64,000 nt of DNA, from assembly GCF_000023225.1 (NCBI RefSeq), contig NC_013173.1:498501-562500 (forward strand). Direction: 5' to 3'. Source of the DNA: Desulfomicrobium baculatum DSM 4028. GTDB taxonomy: Bacteria; Desulfobacterota; Desulfovibrionia; Desulfovibrionales; Desulfomicrobiaceae. Shown here in pieces: positions 35,722 to 44,897 of this stretch. Under the pieces are notes generated by a model, which was not told the DNA's origin, ran no database searches, and worked only from the letters and a program-made list of their open reading frames with translations. A program made the translations under genes and the position numbers. Within the stretch, counting starts at the first letter, position 1. The number at the start of each line of letters is the position of its first letter.

Positions 35722-36984
35722 CTAGCGCGGAACCATGAGGAAGGTCACGGCCACGCCCGCCGGGATGAGCAGCAGGCCGGGCACGAGGATGCGCGGCAGG
35801 AGCTTGCCCGGATCCTGGTGGAAGTAGTTGCAGGTCATCAGGTAGCAGATGTGCATGGGCGAGGACATGATGCCCGCGTATCCGGAGTACATTCCGAGGC
35901 TCAGGATCACCGGGATGAGATGGGGCTGGCCTGAGGAATGGGCCAGTCCGAAGAGCAGCGGGAAGGTCGCGCCCACAAAGGCGATGGTCAGACCGGCCAC
36001 AAAGCCCACCAGAAAGGGCAGGACGATGGCCATGACGTAGATCGCGCTGCCTCCGCCGAGGGTCTGCGCCAGGACATCGACGACGTGGCCCTGGTCCAGG
36101 ATTTCCTTGAAGATGAAGATCGCGCCGACCACGGCCAGAAGAGCCAGGGTGTTGTCCTTGCCCGCCTCCCGCAGCACCGCCGTCCATTTGGCTTGGGCCA
36201 TGAACAGGCTGACCCCGGAGGCCAGGATCAGAGCCGCGATGACCCCGTATTCCATGGGCCTGCCCGGCCAGAGCACGGCGCAGAGCCATTCGCCGCCGAT
36301 GGACCCGGCGATGGCCGTGAAAAGCGGCAGTCCGCCGAGCCAGTCCTGAGCGCAACGGGACTTGGCCGCGATGGCGGGCAACCGGGGCGCGTTTTTCAGA
36401 GCCGGGCGCAGGATCAGAAGCCAGCCCAGGGCGATGGCCACCAGCGGCCCCGCCCACAACAGTGCGACGATTCCGGTCACCGGGATGTGCGCCAGGGATG
36501 AGGCCAGGATCAGGCCCGGATACAGGGGCCAGGCCAGCTCCCAGATGTGCCGGAACCAGTAGTTGATGAGGGCCTGGTCCCTTTGGGGAATGGCCAGCTC
36601 CGAGGCCGCCTTTTCGACCATGGGCGCGGAGAAGATGGCCCCGCCGGGCATGGGCAAGAGGCCGATCAGCGCCGGAAAAAAGACCAGCAGCAGCGAGCGG
36701 GAGCGAATTTGGGCGCGAATGGCGCGCATGAACCGCTCCGACTGGCCGGAAGCCGAATACAGGGCGCTGAAGGCCAGGATGACGGCGATGATGGCGCAGA
36801 GCACAAAGGTCTCTTCGGTCAGGAGCGCATCGGGAATGGCACCCAGCCAGGCCAGGGGCGAAAGACCGAAGAGCAGCGCCAGCACGAGGCTGCCCGTCAG
36901 GATGGACAGGCCCAGCCCCAGCTTGAGGCGGATGCCCGTCAGCATGACGGCGAAAACAAGGATGATGGAAAAAATCGCGGTCAT
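35722..36984 (-). CDS. DUF401-family (GntP-like) integral membrane permease
   Basis: 420 residues with about eleven hydrophobic segments. The sequence FFPALIGLLPMPGGAIFSAPMVEKAA is the diagnostic DUF401 segment, an ion-transporter-like re-entrant loop. HIWELAWPLYPGLILAS and a glycine/proline-rich C-terminal copy (GMYSGYAGIMSSPMHICYLMTCNYF) are also typical. Probably a secondary transporter; the substrate is unknown. A terminator separates it from ychJ upstream. Confidence 0.88.
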   Translation of the reverse strand: MTAIFSIILVFAVMLTGIRLKLGLGLSILTGSLVLALLFGLSPLAWLGAIPDALLTEETFVLCAIIAVILAFSALYSASGQSERFMRAIRAQIRSRSLLLVFFPALIGLLPMPGGAIFSAPMVEKAASELAIPQRDQALINYWFRHIWELAWPLYPGLILASSLAHIPVTGIVALLWAGPLVAIALGWLLILRPALKNAPRLPAIAAKSRCAQDWLGGLPLFTAIAGSIGGEWLCAVLWPGRPMEYGVIAALILASGVSLFMAQAKWTAVLREAGKDNTLALLAVVGAIFIFKEILDQGHVVDVLAQTLGGGSAIYVMAIVLPFLVGFVAGLTIAFVGATFPLLFGLAHSSGQPHLIPVILSLGMYSGYAGIMSSPMHICYLMTCNYFHQDPGKLLPRILVPGLLLIPAGVAVTFLMVPR

Positions 36985-37019
36985 TAGGTTCTCGCCGCCT
37001 GTTGAATGATCACAAATTC

Positions 37020-37144
37020 AAAGGCCGTTCAAAAATGGTGAGATGCAAGGAAGCGAAAAAAAACAGGCCGCGCAGTCATGCGCATACATCAGCGGTCTGT
37101 TTTTTTTCGCTGACGTAGCAGGTCGCCGTTTTTGAGGCGGCCTT

Positions 37145-37145
<1 letters not shown>
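37020..37145. repeat. Long imperfect palindrome
   Basis: Outer arms around AAAGGCCGTTCAAAAATGG (37020-37040) and GCCGTTTTTGAGGCGGCCTTT (37132-37146) enclose the terminator hairpin at 37053-37110. The construction resembles the hairpin at 61796-61858 and may be a dispersed terminator-like repeat. Confidence 0.5.
37053..37110 (-). terminator. Rho-independent terminator after ychJ
   Basis: 19-bp arms with one mismatch (37053-37071, GCGAAAAAAAACAGGCCGC; 37092-37110, GCGGTCTGTTTTTTTTCGC). The T8 and A8 runs make it work in both directions. Confidence 0.85.
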
Positions 37146-37615
<470 letters not shown>

Positions 37616-37625
37616 GGTTGGTCTC

Positions 37626-37979
37626 CTAGTGTGTGCAGCCTTCGTGATTGCAGAGAATGTTCTGGTCCTTGATTTCGCCGTTGGTCCAGCGGGTCAGCAC
37701 GTCGCGGATTTCGCCTTCGCAGCCGCGAATGACCGTGATGCCATGCTCGGCCATTTTATTGATGGCGCCCTGGCCGATATTGCCGGCGAGCATGATGGAT
37801 ACGCCCTTGGCCTGCATGGTCACGCCCACGGTGGATTTGCAGCCGCAACCCGAGGGCGGGAAAAAGGTTTCCTCTTCAATGACTTCATTTGCGTCGTTCA
37901 AGGCGAAAATGGTGAAGGTACGGGCATGGCCGAAATGTTCGTCCACGCGGGTTCCAACAGTGGGGATGGCGACTTTCAT
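37626..37979 (-). CDS. NifX/NifB-type (dinitrogenase Fe-Mo cofactor family) protein
   Basis: 117 residues. The N-terminus [22 protein letters not shown] is the signature of the Nitro_FeMo-Co fold. [31 protein letters not shown] follows. Extra cysteines in PPSGCGCKS and CNHEGCTH suggest cluster or metal binding beyond the fold itself. In sulfate reducers such proteins bind Mo/Cu or Fe-S clusters rather than serving nitrogenase. It lies 10 bp upstream of ychJ on the same strand. Confidence 0.9.
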   Translation of the reverse strand: MKVAIPTVGTRVDEHFGHARTFTIFALNDANEVIEEETFFPPSGCGCKSTVGVTMQAKGVSIMLAGNIGQGAINKMAEHGITVIRGCEGEIRDVLTRWTNGEIKDQNILCNHEGCTH

Positions 37980-38077
37980 GGGAAAACTCCTTGTTTTTCG
38001 AGTCCAAATGCCCCTATGATCGTTTCACGGCCGCGTCAATCAAGGACGCGGTCCACCTTTATTTCCGGAGGAAAATC

Positions 38078-38389
38078 ATGAGCACGGGCAAACCGAAACA
38101 CTATCAGAAATTGCAGGAAATGTATCCGGAACTCATCGCCGCCGCCGAGGCTCTGGGCAAGGCCGCGCAGGAAGCCGGACCCTTGAGCGAAAAGGAGATG
38201 CACCTTGTGCAGCTCGGCGCTTCCGCCGCCTTGCGTTCCGAAGGCGCGGTACGCAGCCATGCCCGGCGGGCGCTTCAGGCCGGGGCCACGGCGGAGGAAA
38301 TCAGGCACGCCGTCATTCTCTTGACCAGCACCATCGGATTTCCTACGGTCGCGGCGGCTCTGGACTGGCTTGAAAAGGTTCTGGACTAA
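38078..38389 (+). CDS. Carboxymuconolactone decarboxylase/AhpD-like protein lacking the redox cysteines
   Basis: 103 residues from the ATG at 38078 (GGAGG upstream); the longer open frame upstream has no similarity. The all-helical CMD fold shows in LSEKEMHLVQLGASAALRSEGAVRSHARRAL and TAEEIRHAVILLTSTIGFPTVAAALDW. AhpD-type members use a Cys-x2-Cys-x3-His centre; here the equivalent section is EGAVRSHA, with no cysteine, so thiol peroxidase chemistry is unlikely. Function unknown. Confidence 0.85.
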   Translation: MSTGKPKHYQKLQEMYPELIAAAEALGKAAQEAGPLSEKEMHLVQLGASAALRSEGAVRSHARRALQAGATAEEIRHAVILLTSTIGFPTVAAALDWLEKVLD

Positions 38390-38454
38390 CGATCTTCATT
38401 CACAATGCGGTTTGATGGAACGGCCTGCAAGGGCCGTTCTTTTATGGAGGGTGT

Positions 38455-38844
38455 ATGCAGAAACTCGATTTCATCGCCACGGACAAGGCCCCGGCCGCCG
38501 TGGGCCCCTATTCCCAGGCCGTGCGTGCCGGGGGCTTTGTGTATGTCAGCGGTCAGCTTGGAATGGTTCCCGCCACCGGCCAGTTCGCGGGTGCGGATTT
38601 CGAGGCCCAGGCGCGGCAGGCCCTGTCCAACATGGGCGCCATCCTGGCCGAGGCCGGATGTTCCACGACGGATATCGTCAGCGTGGACGTGTTCGTGACC
38701 GATCTGGCCAATTTCAAGCTGTTTAACGGCATTTATGACGAATTCATGGCCGGACACCGGCCGGCCCGCGCCGCGGTGCAGGTTTCGGCCCTGCCTTTGG
38801 GCGGGATCGTTGAAATCAAATGCGTGGCCCTGGCCCGCTCATAA
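38455..38844 (+). CDS. ridA: RidA-family enamine/imine deaminase
   Basis: 129 residues. The YjgF/RidA signature RPARAAVQVSALPLGGIVEIKCVA includes the carboxylate-binding Arg in RPAR. The N-terminus has APAAVGPYSQAVRAGGFVYVSGQLG, the classic motif. RidA hydrolyses 2-aminoacrylate and related imines released by PLP enzymes; the window contains several such enzymes. AGGGTG-type spacing gives a reasonable start at 38455 behind GGAGG. Confidence 0.95.
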   Translation: MQKLDFIATDKAPAAVGPYSQAVRAGGFVYVSGQLGMVPATGQFAGADFEAQARQALSNMGAILAEAGCSTTDIVSVDVFVTDLANFKLFNGIYDEFMAGHRPARAAVQVSALPLGGIVEIKCVALARS

Positions 38845-38853
38845 GGAAAATTC

Positions 38854-39753
38854 ATGGTCAACAAGCGAATCCGTCGTTTCGGTGTTTTTCCCTCGGCCAA
38901 CGAGGATGCCCAGGCCGCCAAGCGGCATGTGGATACTCCCCAGTGCCAGTCGGAATCCTATCGCCTGGCTTTTCAGGACCAGGATTTTTTGCTGCGCGAG
39001 GAGCTTCGGCCCGTGCGTTTGCAGCTTGAGCTGTTGAAGCCCGAGCTGGCCCTGCAGGAACAGCAGATCGAATCAACCATCGTCATCTACGGCAGTGCCC
39101 GGACCATGGATGCGGAGACGGCCGCCGTCCGTCTGGAAAAGGTGCTGGAGGGGCTCAAGAAAAATCCCGATGATTACCTGCTGCAGCAGGAACTGACCAA
39201 GGCCCGCACGGCCGTGGCTAACAGCCGCTACTACGAAGAGGCGCGCAAGCTCGGGCGGCTCATTTCCGAGAATGTGGATACGTGCAAGCATGTGGTCATC
39301 ACCGGCGGCGGCTTCGGGATCATGGGCGCGGCCAATCGTGGCGCGCATGACGTGGGGGCCAAGAGCATCGGCATGAACATCGTGCTCCCCTTCGAGCAGG
39401 AGCCCAACCCCTACATCACCCCGGAGCTGAGCTTCCAGTTCCACTACTTCGCCATCCGCAAGATGCATCTCTTGATGCGGGCCAAGGCTCTGGTGGCCTT
39501 CCCCGGCGGCTTCGGGACCATGGACGAGCTCTTCGAGGCCCTGACCCTGATCCAGACCCGCAAGGTCAAACCCATCCCGGTGCTGCTCTTTGGCCGCAGG
39601 TTCTGGCACAAGGTCGTGAATTTCGAGGCCCTGGTCGAGGAAGGGACCATCAACGCCGAAGATCTGAACCTCTTTCAGTATGTGAGCACGGCCGAGGAGG
39701 CCTGGGATATCATCAAGGTCAGCAACGGCCGGACCACGCCGGGCAAACCTTGA
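38854..39753 (+). CDS. LOG-family protein (TIGR00730/lysine-decarboxylase-like Rossmann fold)
   Basis: 299 residues. The LOG core carries ITGGGFGIMGAANRGAHDVG and the PGGFGTMDELFEALT signature (PGGxGTxxE), the nucleotide 5'-monophosphate-binding and catalytic motif. Bacterial LOG proteins release ribose 5-phosphate from nucleotide monophosphates, though many are uncharacterised. An N-terminal extension of about 75 residues (ending in LALQEQQIESTIVIYGSA) precedes the core; this longer type II form is seen in several proteobacteria. It follows ridA by 9 bp. Confidence 0.9.
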   Translation: MVNKRIRRFGVFPSANEDAQAAKRHVDTPQCQSESYRLAFQDQDFLLREELRPVRLQLELLKPELALQEQQIESTIVIYGSARTMDAETAAVRLEKVLEGLKKNPDDYLLQQELTKARTAVANSRYYEEARKLGRLISENVDTCKHVVITGGGFGIMGAANRGAHDVGAKSIGMNIVLPFEQEPNPYITPELSFQFHYFAIRKMHLLMRAKALVAFPGGFGTMDELFEALTLIQTRKVKPIPVLLFGRRFWHKVVNFEALVEEGTINAEDLNLFQYVSTAEEAWDIIKVSNGRTTPGKP

Positions 39754-39757
39754 AGGG

Positions 39758-39868
39758 GAGTGGTGAGTAGTGATTGGTGAATAGTGAATGGTGATGAGTG
39801 GAGGCGATTGGATGGCTGCGAGCTCTCTTTGATTTTGCCATTCACCACTCACCGTTCACCATTCACTC
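39758..39868. repeat. Imperfect inverted repeat rich in TGGTGAA/TTCACCA units
   Basis: The plus strand reads repeated GTGGTGAGTAG, TTGGTGAATAG and TGAATGGTGA on the left (39758-39795) and TTCACCACTCACCGTTCACC plus ATTCACTC on the right (39841-39868). The two sides pair imperfectly across the convergent gap between the LOG gene and the lipoprotein gene, and the right arm covers the lipoprotein stop codon. Confidence 0.6.
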
Positions 39869-40483
39869 TTTCCCCGCGATAACAGCGGCATGCACGTCGG
39901 CGATGATCCGTCCCGACAGCGTGCGCATGACCCGGCTCATGGCTTCGACCACTGAGCCGGGATTTTTTTTGGCGGCGGGCTCGGAACCGCGGTAGGTGCG
40001 TTGGAAGAGCACCTGCTCCGGTATGGCGCGGGCGCGCAGGTCGATCAGGGTGATGGTCAGGCTGGCGGTGGCCAGCCAGCGGTCCTCGCCGTCCACCTCC
40101 ATCCACTCCTCGACCATGCCCTCCAGCTGATGCGTGGCGGACAGCGATGATCCGGGCTGGTTCACGGCCAGAAAGAGGCCGCTTTGCTGCAGGTCGCGGC
40201 GCAGATAATCGGCCACCAGGGCCTGCGGTGCAGAGCGCCATTGGTGATAGGCGTATTCCTGCCGGCCAAAAGACAGATCCCGGTAGACGATCTTGCCGGT
40301 GTTGAACTCCGGGGCCACGCCGAAACGGTTCAGCGCGATGACGGCCTTGGCTTGCTGCCCGGTCGGCGTCGGGCTTTCGTATTCAAGGGTGTAATAGCGC
40401 ACGTCCGGTGCCGTGGTCCGGGCCGCGCCGCATCCGGCCAGGGTCAGGATCAGAATGAACGGAACAAGATAACGGATGGGCAT
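39863..40483 (-). CDS. ABC-type transport auxiliary lipoprotein of the MCE operon (PqiC-like)
   Basis: 206 residues. The signal peptide ends in a lipobox (ILTLAGCG, Cys18). The mature domain has DVRYYTLEYESPTP near its start and ALNRFGVAPEFNTGKIVYRD, typical of the ABC_trans_aux (PF03886) family, which acts with MCE proteins in outer-membrane lipid transport. It is the last gene of the mla-type operon, 7 bp after the MCE gene, and is probably an outer-membrane lipoprotein docking partner for the MCE channel. Confidence 0.9.
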   Translation of the reverse strand: MPIRYLVPFILILTLAGCGAARTTAPDVRYYTLEYESPTPTGQQAKAVIALNRFGVAPEFNTGKIVYRDLSFGRQEYAYHQWRSAPQALVADYLRRDLQQSGLFLAVNQPGSSLSATHQLEGMVEEWMEVDGEDRWLATASLTITLIDLRARAIPEQVLFQRTYRGSEPAAKKNPGSVVEAMSRVMRTLSGRIIADVHAAVIAGKE

Positions 40484-40490
40484 GGGCTTC

Positions 40491-41504
40491 CTACTCTTCC
40501 ACCTTGCGGGGGGCCTTGGGTTGTCCGAAAATGAGCTGGGCGGGCTGGTCTTTGACGTTGCCGATCAGGGTGTTCAGGTTGCTTGAGGTCTGCTCCAGGT
40601 TCTCGGCGGTGGCGGCCATACGCGCTTCCAGATCCTTGATGGCGCCCTGCATCTGAAACACGGTGGCGTGACTCTGGGTCATGACCACGTCGGCTTTGAG
40701 GGCCGTGGACGCCAAGGCGTTCATGGCCGTGTCCACATGCGGCCGGTTGGCCTCGATCATGGATTGGAATTGAACCAGGATCGTGTCGAGGCGGGTCAGT
40801 TCTTCGGCGGCCGTGTTCATCAGCGTGCGCGAAGCGATGACGGTTTGCTCCATGTTTTTAGCCATGGATTCCAGACGCTTCGGATTTGCCGCCGCATTGA
40901 TGCTGGCCAGCAGGGTGCGGATGTCGGCGGAGATGGCCCCGAACTGCGCCTCGGTCATGACCGTGTTCATGGTTGCAAAAGCCAGCATGGCCTGGTCCGA
41001 GATGCCCTTGAAGTCGATGGACTGGATCTTCATGGCGATCTCGTCGATTTCCCGGAACAGCTTCTTGATGTCCGAGGGTCTGGAGGCGATGACCGGATAT
41101 TCCGGGGTGAAGCCCAGCCTGGGGGAAAAATCGTGCGCTAGCGGTCCTCGTTTGTCTATTTCCACGAACATGGCCCCGGTGATGCCGACGTTGGAGATGG
41201 CCGCCACGCTGTCCACGAAACGGTTTTCGTCATCGGCATGCTCGTCGTCGATGAGGATGACGACCTCGATGAGGTGATAGTCAGGGGCGATGCGGATGGC
41301 CTGGACGCGGCCCACGGGCACGCCCCGGTACTTGACCGGAGAGTCCACCCCGAGGCCCTGCACGGACTCGTCGAAGTAGGTCACGAAGAGCTCTCCCTTG
41401 CGCAGGAAAGAGGTCATCCCGAGCCAGATGACTGCCAGAGTGGCCAGGGCCAGACCGGCGGTCATGAACAGTCCCACGGAAAAATTGACACGAGCGGAAG
41501 CCAT
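40491..41504 (-). CDS. MCE-domain substrate-binding/channel protein (MlaD-like)
   Basis: 337 residues from the ATG at 41504, which overlaps the ATPase stop as TAATG. One N-terminal membrane anchor (FSVGLFMTAGLALATLAVIW), then the MCE domain about residues 40-120 (TYFDESVQGLGVDSPVKYRGVPVGRVQAI). The long C-terminal helical region (about 150-330) has a repeated pattern typical of barrel/needle-forming MCE proteins. It should span part of the periplasm and bind phospholipid or sterol-like substrate. It is longer than E. coli MlaD (about 180 residues), nearer the size of other bacterial single-MCE proteins. Confidence 0.93.
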   Translation of the reverse strand: MASARVNFSVGLFMTAGLALATLAVIWLGMTSFLRKGELFVTYFDESVQGLGVDSPVKYRGVPVGRVQAIRIAPDYHLIEVVILIDDEHADDENRFVDSVAAISNVGITGAMFVEIDKRGPLAHDFSPRLGFTPEYPVIASRPSDIKKLFREIDEIAMKIQSIDFKGISDQAMLAFATMNTVMTEAQFGAISADIRTLLASINAAANPKRLESMAKNMEQTVIASRTLMNTAAEELTRLDTILVQFQSMIEANRPHVDTAMNALASTALKADVVMTQSHATVFQMQGAIKDLEARMAATAENLEQTSSNLNTLIGNVKDQPAQLIFGQPKAPRKVEE

Positions 41505-42265
41505 TATTTCTCCATTTCCGGCTGTCTGTTGAAGAATTGGCGCACGAAGGGATGGGTGCTTGCGTTTTTGAGTTCGTGCGGATCGCCATCGGCGATGATG
41601 GATTTGCTTTCCTTGTCGAGCATGACGACCCTTTTCGCAATGGTGAAAATGGAGGACAGCTCGTGGGTGACGACGACAAAGGTCGTGCCCAGGGTGCGGT
41701 TCAGGCGCAGGATGAGGGCGTCGAGTTCGGCCGAACTGATGGGGTCCAGGCCCGCCGAGGGTTCGTCCAGAAAAAGAATCTCCGGATTGAGCGCCAGCGC
41801 CCGTGCGATGGCCGCGCGTTTCTTCATGCCTCCGGAAAGCTCCTCCGGCAGATGGTGCTCGAAACCTTCGAGGCCGACCTGGCGCAGCTTGAGGCTGACC
41901 AGTTCGTCCACGGCCGCTCCCTTGAGCTTTGAATATTCCGTGATGGGCAGCGCCACGTTTTCGCCCAGGGTCATGGAAGAGAAGAGCGCTCCGCCCTGGT
42001 ACATGACGCCGATGCGGGCCAGAATCCGTTTGAAGCTGTCCTCGTTGTCGGGTTCGAGGGGTATTCCGGCGATGGTGATTTTTCCGGCCATGGGCGTGTA
42101 CAGCCCGACCAGATGCTTGAGCAGGGTGGATTTGCCGCATCCGCTCCCGCCCAGGATGACAAAGATTTCACCGGGGTGGATGTCGAAGTCCAGGTTTTCC
42201 ATGATGACCAGTTCGCCGAATCCCATGGTCAGGCCGCGCACGGAGATGACTGCTTTTTGGGTCAT
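41504..42265 (-). CDS. MCE-system ABC transporter ATPase (MlaF-like)
   Basis: 253 residues. Walker A GGSGCGKST, signature LSGGMKKRAAIARAL, Walker B EILFLDEPSAGLDP and switch His in VVVTHELSSIF. The MlaF-type subfamily is supported by the LSGGMKKR form of the signature. Its start overlaps the permease stop by 4 bp. It powers lipid movement between membranes. Confidence 0.95.
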   Translation of the reverse strand: MTQKAVISVRGLTMGFGELVIMENLDFDIHPGEIFVILGGSGCGKSTLLKHLVGLYTPMAGKITIAGIPLEPDNEDSFKRILARIGVMYQGGALFSSMTLGENVALPITEYSKLKGAAVDELVSLKLRQVGLEGFEHHLPEELSGGMKKRAAIARALALNPEILFLDEPSAGLDPISSAELDALILRLNRTLGTTFVVVTHELSSIFTIAKRVVMLDKESKSIIADGDPHELKNASTHPFVRQFFNRQPEMEK

Positions 42266-43404
42266 GGCCGCCAGTACCTCAAGATCACGGCCAGGATCGA
42301 ATCGACCAGGATGACCAGAAAGATGCCCGTGACCACGGCCGAGGTCGTCGCCTGGCCCACGCTGGCCGCTCCGCCCCGTACCTGATAGCCTTTGAAGCAG
42401 CCCACCGTGGCGATGAGCACGGCGAAGATGGCGCTTTTGAAGAGGCCCCAGTTGATGTCGAAGATGCTCAGCGTGTTCATGGTCTGGGCCATGTACGCGT
42501 TGACGGTCAGATCCAGCGTGGTCACGCCGATGAGCAGGCCTCCGGCGATGGCGAAGAGGTTGGAATACATGGCCAAGAGCGGCACCACCAGCACGGAGGC
42601 GATGATCTTGGGCGCCACCAGGAACATGGCCGGCTTGAAACCCATGGTCACCAGGGCGTCCACTTCCTCGGAGACCTTCATGGTTCCGATTTCGGCGGCG
42701 AAGGCAGAGCCCGAGCGTCCGGCCACGAGGATGGCGGTCATGATCGGTCCCAGTTCGCGGACCATGGCCAGCGCCACCAGGGATGCCACGTAGATGTTGG
42801 CCCCGAACTGCTGCAACTGCACGGCGGACATGAAGGCCATGATCAGCCCCAGAAGAAAGCTGATCAGGCCGACAATGGGCAAGGCGTCCACGCCGACCCG
42901 TTGCATGTAGAGGACCGTGTCGCCCAGGCGCAGCCGGTCCGGATGGCGCAGCAGGGACAAAAGAGTCACGACGACCTCGCCCACGAAGGACACATGGGTT
43001 ACGGCCTGATTCGTCACATCGAGGGTCTTGATGCCGAAACGCGTCATGAAATCGGGTTTTGCTCTTTTGATGCCGACCGATTGCGGCGGATCGTCCAAAC
43101 GCAGAAAATCCAGGAGCTCCTGCACGTGACCTGGGGTTCCATGCATCTTAAGATCGCAGCCGTTTTTTTCAGCCATGCGCCGCAGCTGCAGGATCACGAG
43201 CGCCCCGCAATCGTCCATGCGCGTGACTCCGCTCAGGTCGGCGCGAATACGCCTGGGAAGGGGTAGCGGCAGCTGCGCCAGGCGATCCATGATCTCCGGA
43301 GTCGTGCGCAGGTCTATGATTCCGCGCAGGCTTAAGTCCAGCAACTCCGGGCTGGAGTTTACGGAGAGTGCGGGCGATGGTGTCGTGGAGTGGTCGTTAT
43401 TCAT
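42262..43404 (-). CDS. MlaE-family permease with N-terminal STAS domain
   Basis: 380 residues. Residues about 10-100 form a STAS-like domain (LDLSLRGIIDLRTTPEIM, RADLSGVTRMDDCGALVIL). Residues 120-378 are the MlaE permease (VGVDALPIVGLISFLLGLIMAF, LVALAMVRELGPIMTAILVAGRSGSAFAAEIGTMKVSEEVDAL, the diagnostic loop). In E. coli the STAS part is a separate gene (MlaB); here it is fused. First gene of the operon (permease, ATPase, MCE, lipoprotein), probably for retrograde or anterograde phospholipid transport. Confidence 0.94.
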   Translation of the reverse strand: MNNDHSTTPSPALSVNSSPELLDLSLRGIIDLRTTPEIMDRLAQLPLPLPRRIRADLSGVTRMDDCGALVILQLRRMAEKNGCDLKMHGTPGHVQELLDFLRLDDPPQSVGIKRAKPDFMTRFGIKTLDVTNQAVTHVSFVGEVVVTLLSLLRHPDRLRLGDTVLYMQRVGVDALPIVGLISFLLGLIMAFMSAVQLQQFGANIYVASLVALAMVRELGPIMTAILVAGRSGSAFAAEIGTMKVSEEVDALVTMGFKPAMFLVAPKIIASVLVVPLLAMYSNLFAIAGGLLIGVTTLDLTVNAYMAQTMNTLSIFDINWGLFKSAIFAVLIATVGCFKGYQVRGGAASVGQATTSAVVTGIFLVILVDSILAVILRYWRP

Positions 43405-43538
43405 GAGATATCCGACTCTCTTAGCTCATGGTCCGGTGCCGCGTCTACCGTGCAGGGCGTGTTCAGGCCCCCCGTTGTGACGGAATTCTCGATCTTGAAT
43501 AGATGACGGGTGTGTGACAAAGGGCTTCACAGGCGGGT

Positions 43539-43582
43539 GCCGCGGCATTATGGGGTGCCTGTCATGACAATGCCGCTGCGGC
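43539..43582 (+). promoter_or_regulatory. Stem-loop in the leader of the 379-residue exported-protein gene
   Basis: GCCGCGGCATT (43539-43549) pairs with AATGCCGCTGCGGC (43569-43582) with a 1-3 base asymmetry, 26 bp upstream of the start at 43609. No T tract follows, so it looks like a leader element rather than a terminator. Confidence 0.35.
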
Positions 43583-43608
43583 GGTGAACATACAACCGGA
43601 AGATATAC

Positions 43609-44748
43609 ATGTTTATGCGTTTTATTTGCCTGCTTGGTCTGCTTGTCTTCGGAACCGCTGCTGCGGCTCAGGCCACCGATTTGAAATCCATCCCCGATTC
43701 TTTGTACCCAGACCTTGAATATCTGTTGACCATCCCCTCCTCGAACTCGGACATCGCGCCCGATCAGCTGGAGAAGATCATTTCCTTTGTCGCCTCCAGC
43801 CAGGCGGAGACCAGCATGTCCATGCTGGACCGTGAAAAGGCCTCGGGCGCTTTTTACGCCTTTACCCTGCGCGGAGATCTGTCCCGCGTGGTCGATTATG
43901 TCTACAATCCGGAAATTCCGGTTTACGTGACCATGCCCTCATCCGTACGTGATCAGGAGTGGCTGGACCCGGCCACCAGGGACGCCCTCAAGCTGCTGCC
44001 CAAAGCTCTCGACCGCGGGGAGACGCTTCTGGTCCGCGGTACGGAGCGGGAGATCATCACCCCCGACGCCAACACGGGTGGATATTATTCCTATAATCAA
44101 GACCGCGCCGTGGCGGTTTTTCAAGGCCCGACCGGGCCCGTGCTGGTTTCCGTGGGATGCCAGACCGAGCCTTCGGAGATCGGCCGCAAGGGTTGCGTGG
44201 TCGGCGAGGACTCCGACTGGAATTATCTGTATTCCGATGAGACGGGTCTGAACAAGACGGGCCTTGGCTGGGTCGATTCCTACATGTACAATGCCTATTC
44301 CATCATTGTCTTCGTGTCGGATTCCTCCACCGGAACCATTCGCGTGGGGTCTTTCAAATGGCTCAACGCGGGCTGGGCCAAGGTCAACATGGTCAAGCAG
44401 AGTCATATCATCAACGGGATCAAGCGCTTCACGGCGGATTTCAAGGCCGTGCTCGAATCTTCCCGTCTGCCTGCGGCGCAGGAACTGGCCGCCATGTACC
44501 GGGAACTCAAATCAGGCAGCGTCGAGACGCTGCGCCAGATGGTGGCGCCCTATCTGGCCGCCATCGAAAGCTCCGGGACCCTGTCCTCGTCATTCAAGAA
44601 TTTGCTGGCCTCCGGCCAGTATCTGCAGAACATGAACCAGCAGGAACTGGTCAAGGTTCTGCTGAAGGAATATCTGAAACAGCGCCTTGGCCGGGATAGC
44701 CTCATTCAGGTCGCCCTGGCCGGGCAGCATTGGACGCCGCAGCCCTGA
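43609..44748 (+). CDS. Exported protein of unknown function
   Basis: Not recognised. 379 residues with a signal peptide (FICLLGLLVFGTAAAAQA). The middle part has a single Cys pair (VGCQTEPSEIGRKGCVVG) that could form a periplasmic disulfide and beta-rich text (YYSYNQDRAVAVFQGPTGPVLVSV, YSIIVFVSDSSTGTIRVGSFKW). The C-terminus is helical (FTADFKAVLESSRLPAAQELAAMYREL). The ATG at 43609 lies behind AACCGGAAGATATAC. No domain is evident; it is probably periplasmic. Neither neighbour gives a role. Confidence 0.8.
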   Translation: MFMRFICLLGLLVFGTAAAAQATDLKSIPDSLYPDLEYLLTIPSSNSDIAPDQLEKIISFVASSQAETSMSMLDREKASGAFYAFTLRGDLSRVVDYVYNPEIPVYVTMPSSVRDQEWLDPATRDALKLLPKALDRGETLLVRGTEREIITPDANTGGYYSYNQDRAVAVFQGPTGPVLVSVGCQTEPSEIGRKGCVVGEDSDWNYLYSDETGLNKTGLGWVDSYMYNAYSIIVFVSDSSTGTIRVGSFKWLNAGWAKVNMVKQSHIINGIKRFTADFKAVLESSRLPAAQELAAMYRELKSGSVETLRQMVAPYLAAIESSGTLSSSFKNLLASGQYLQNMNQQELVKVLLKEYLKQRLGRDSLIQVALAGQHWTPQP

Positions 44749-44897
44749 GGCGTCCGGCGATTTGATTTGCCCGCCTGCGAGCGGGCCAACAGGAGCCTTA
44801 TGCCGAGCACCATGGCTTTTTGTGCAGCAGGTTTTTGTCGCGTGAATGCGCATTGGCGACAGACGCGGCCGGCGCGGCCGGCGCCGGGGCTGTCGCG

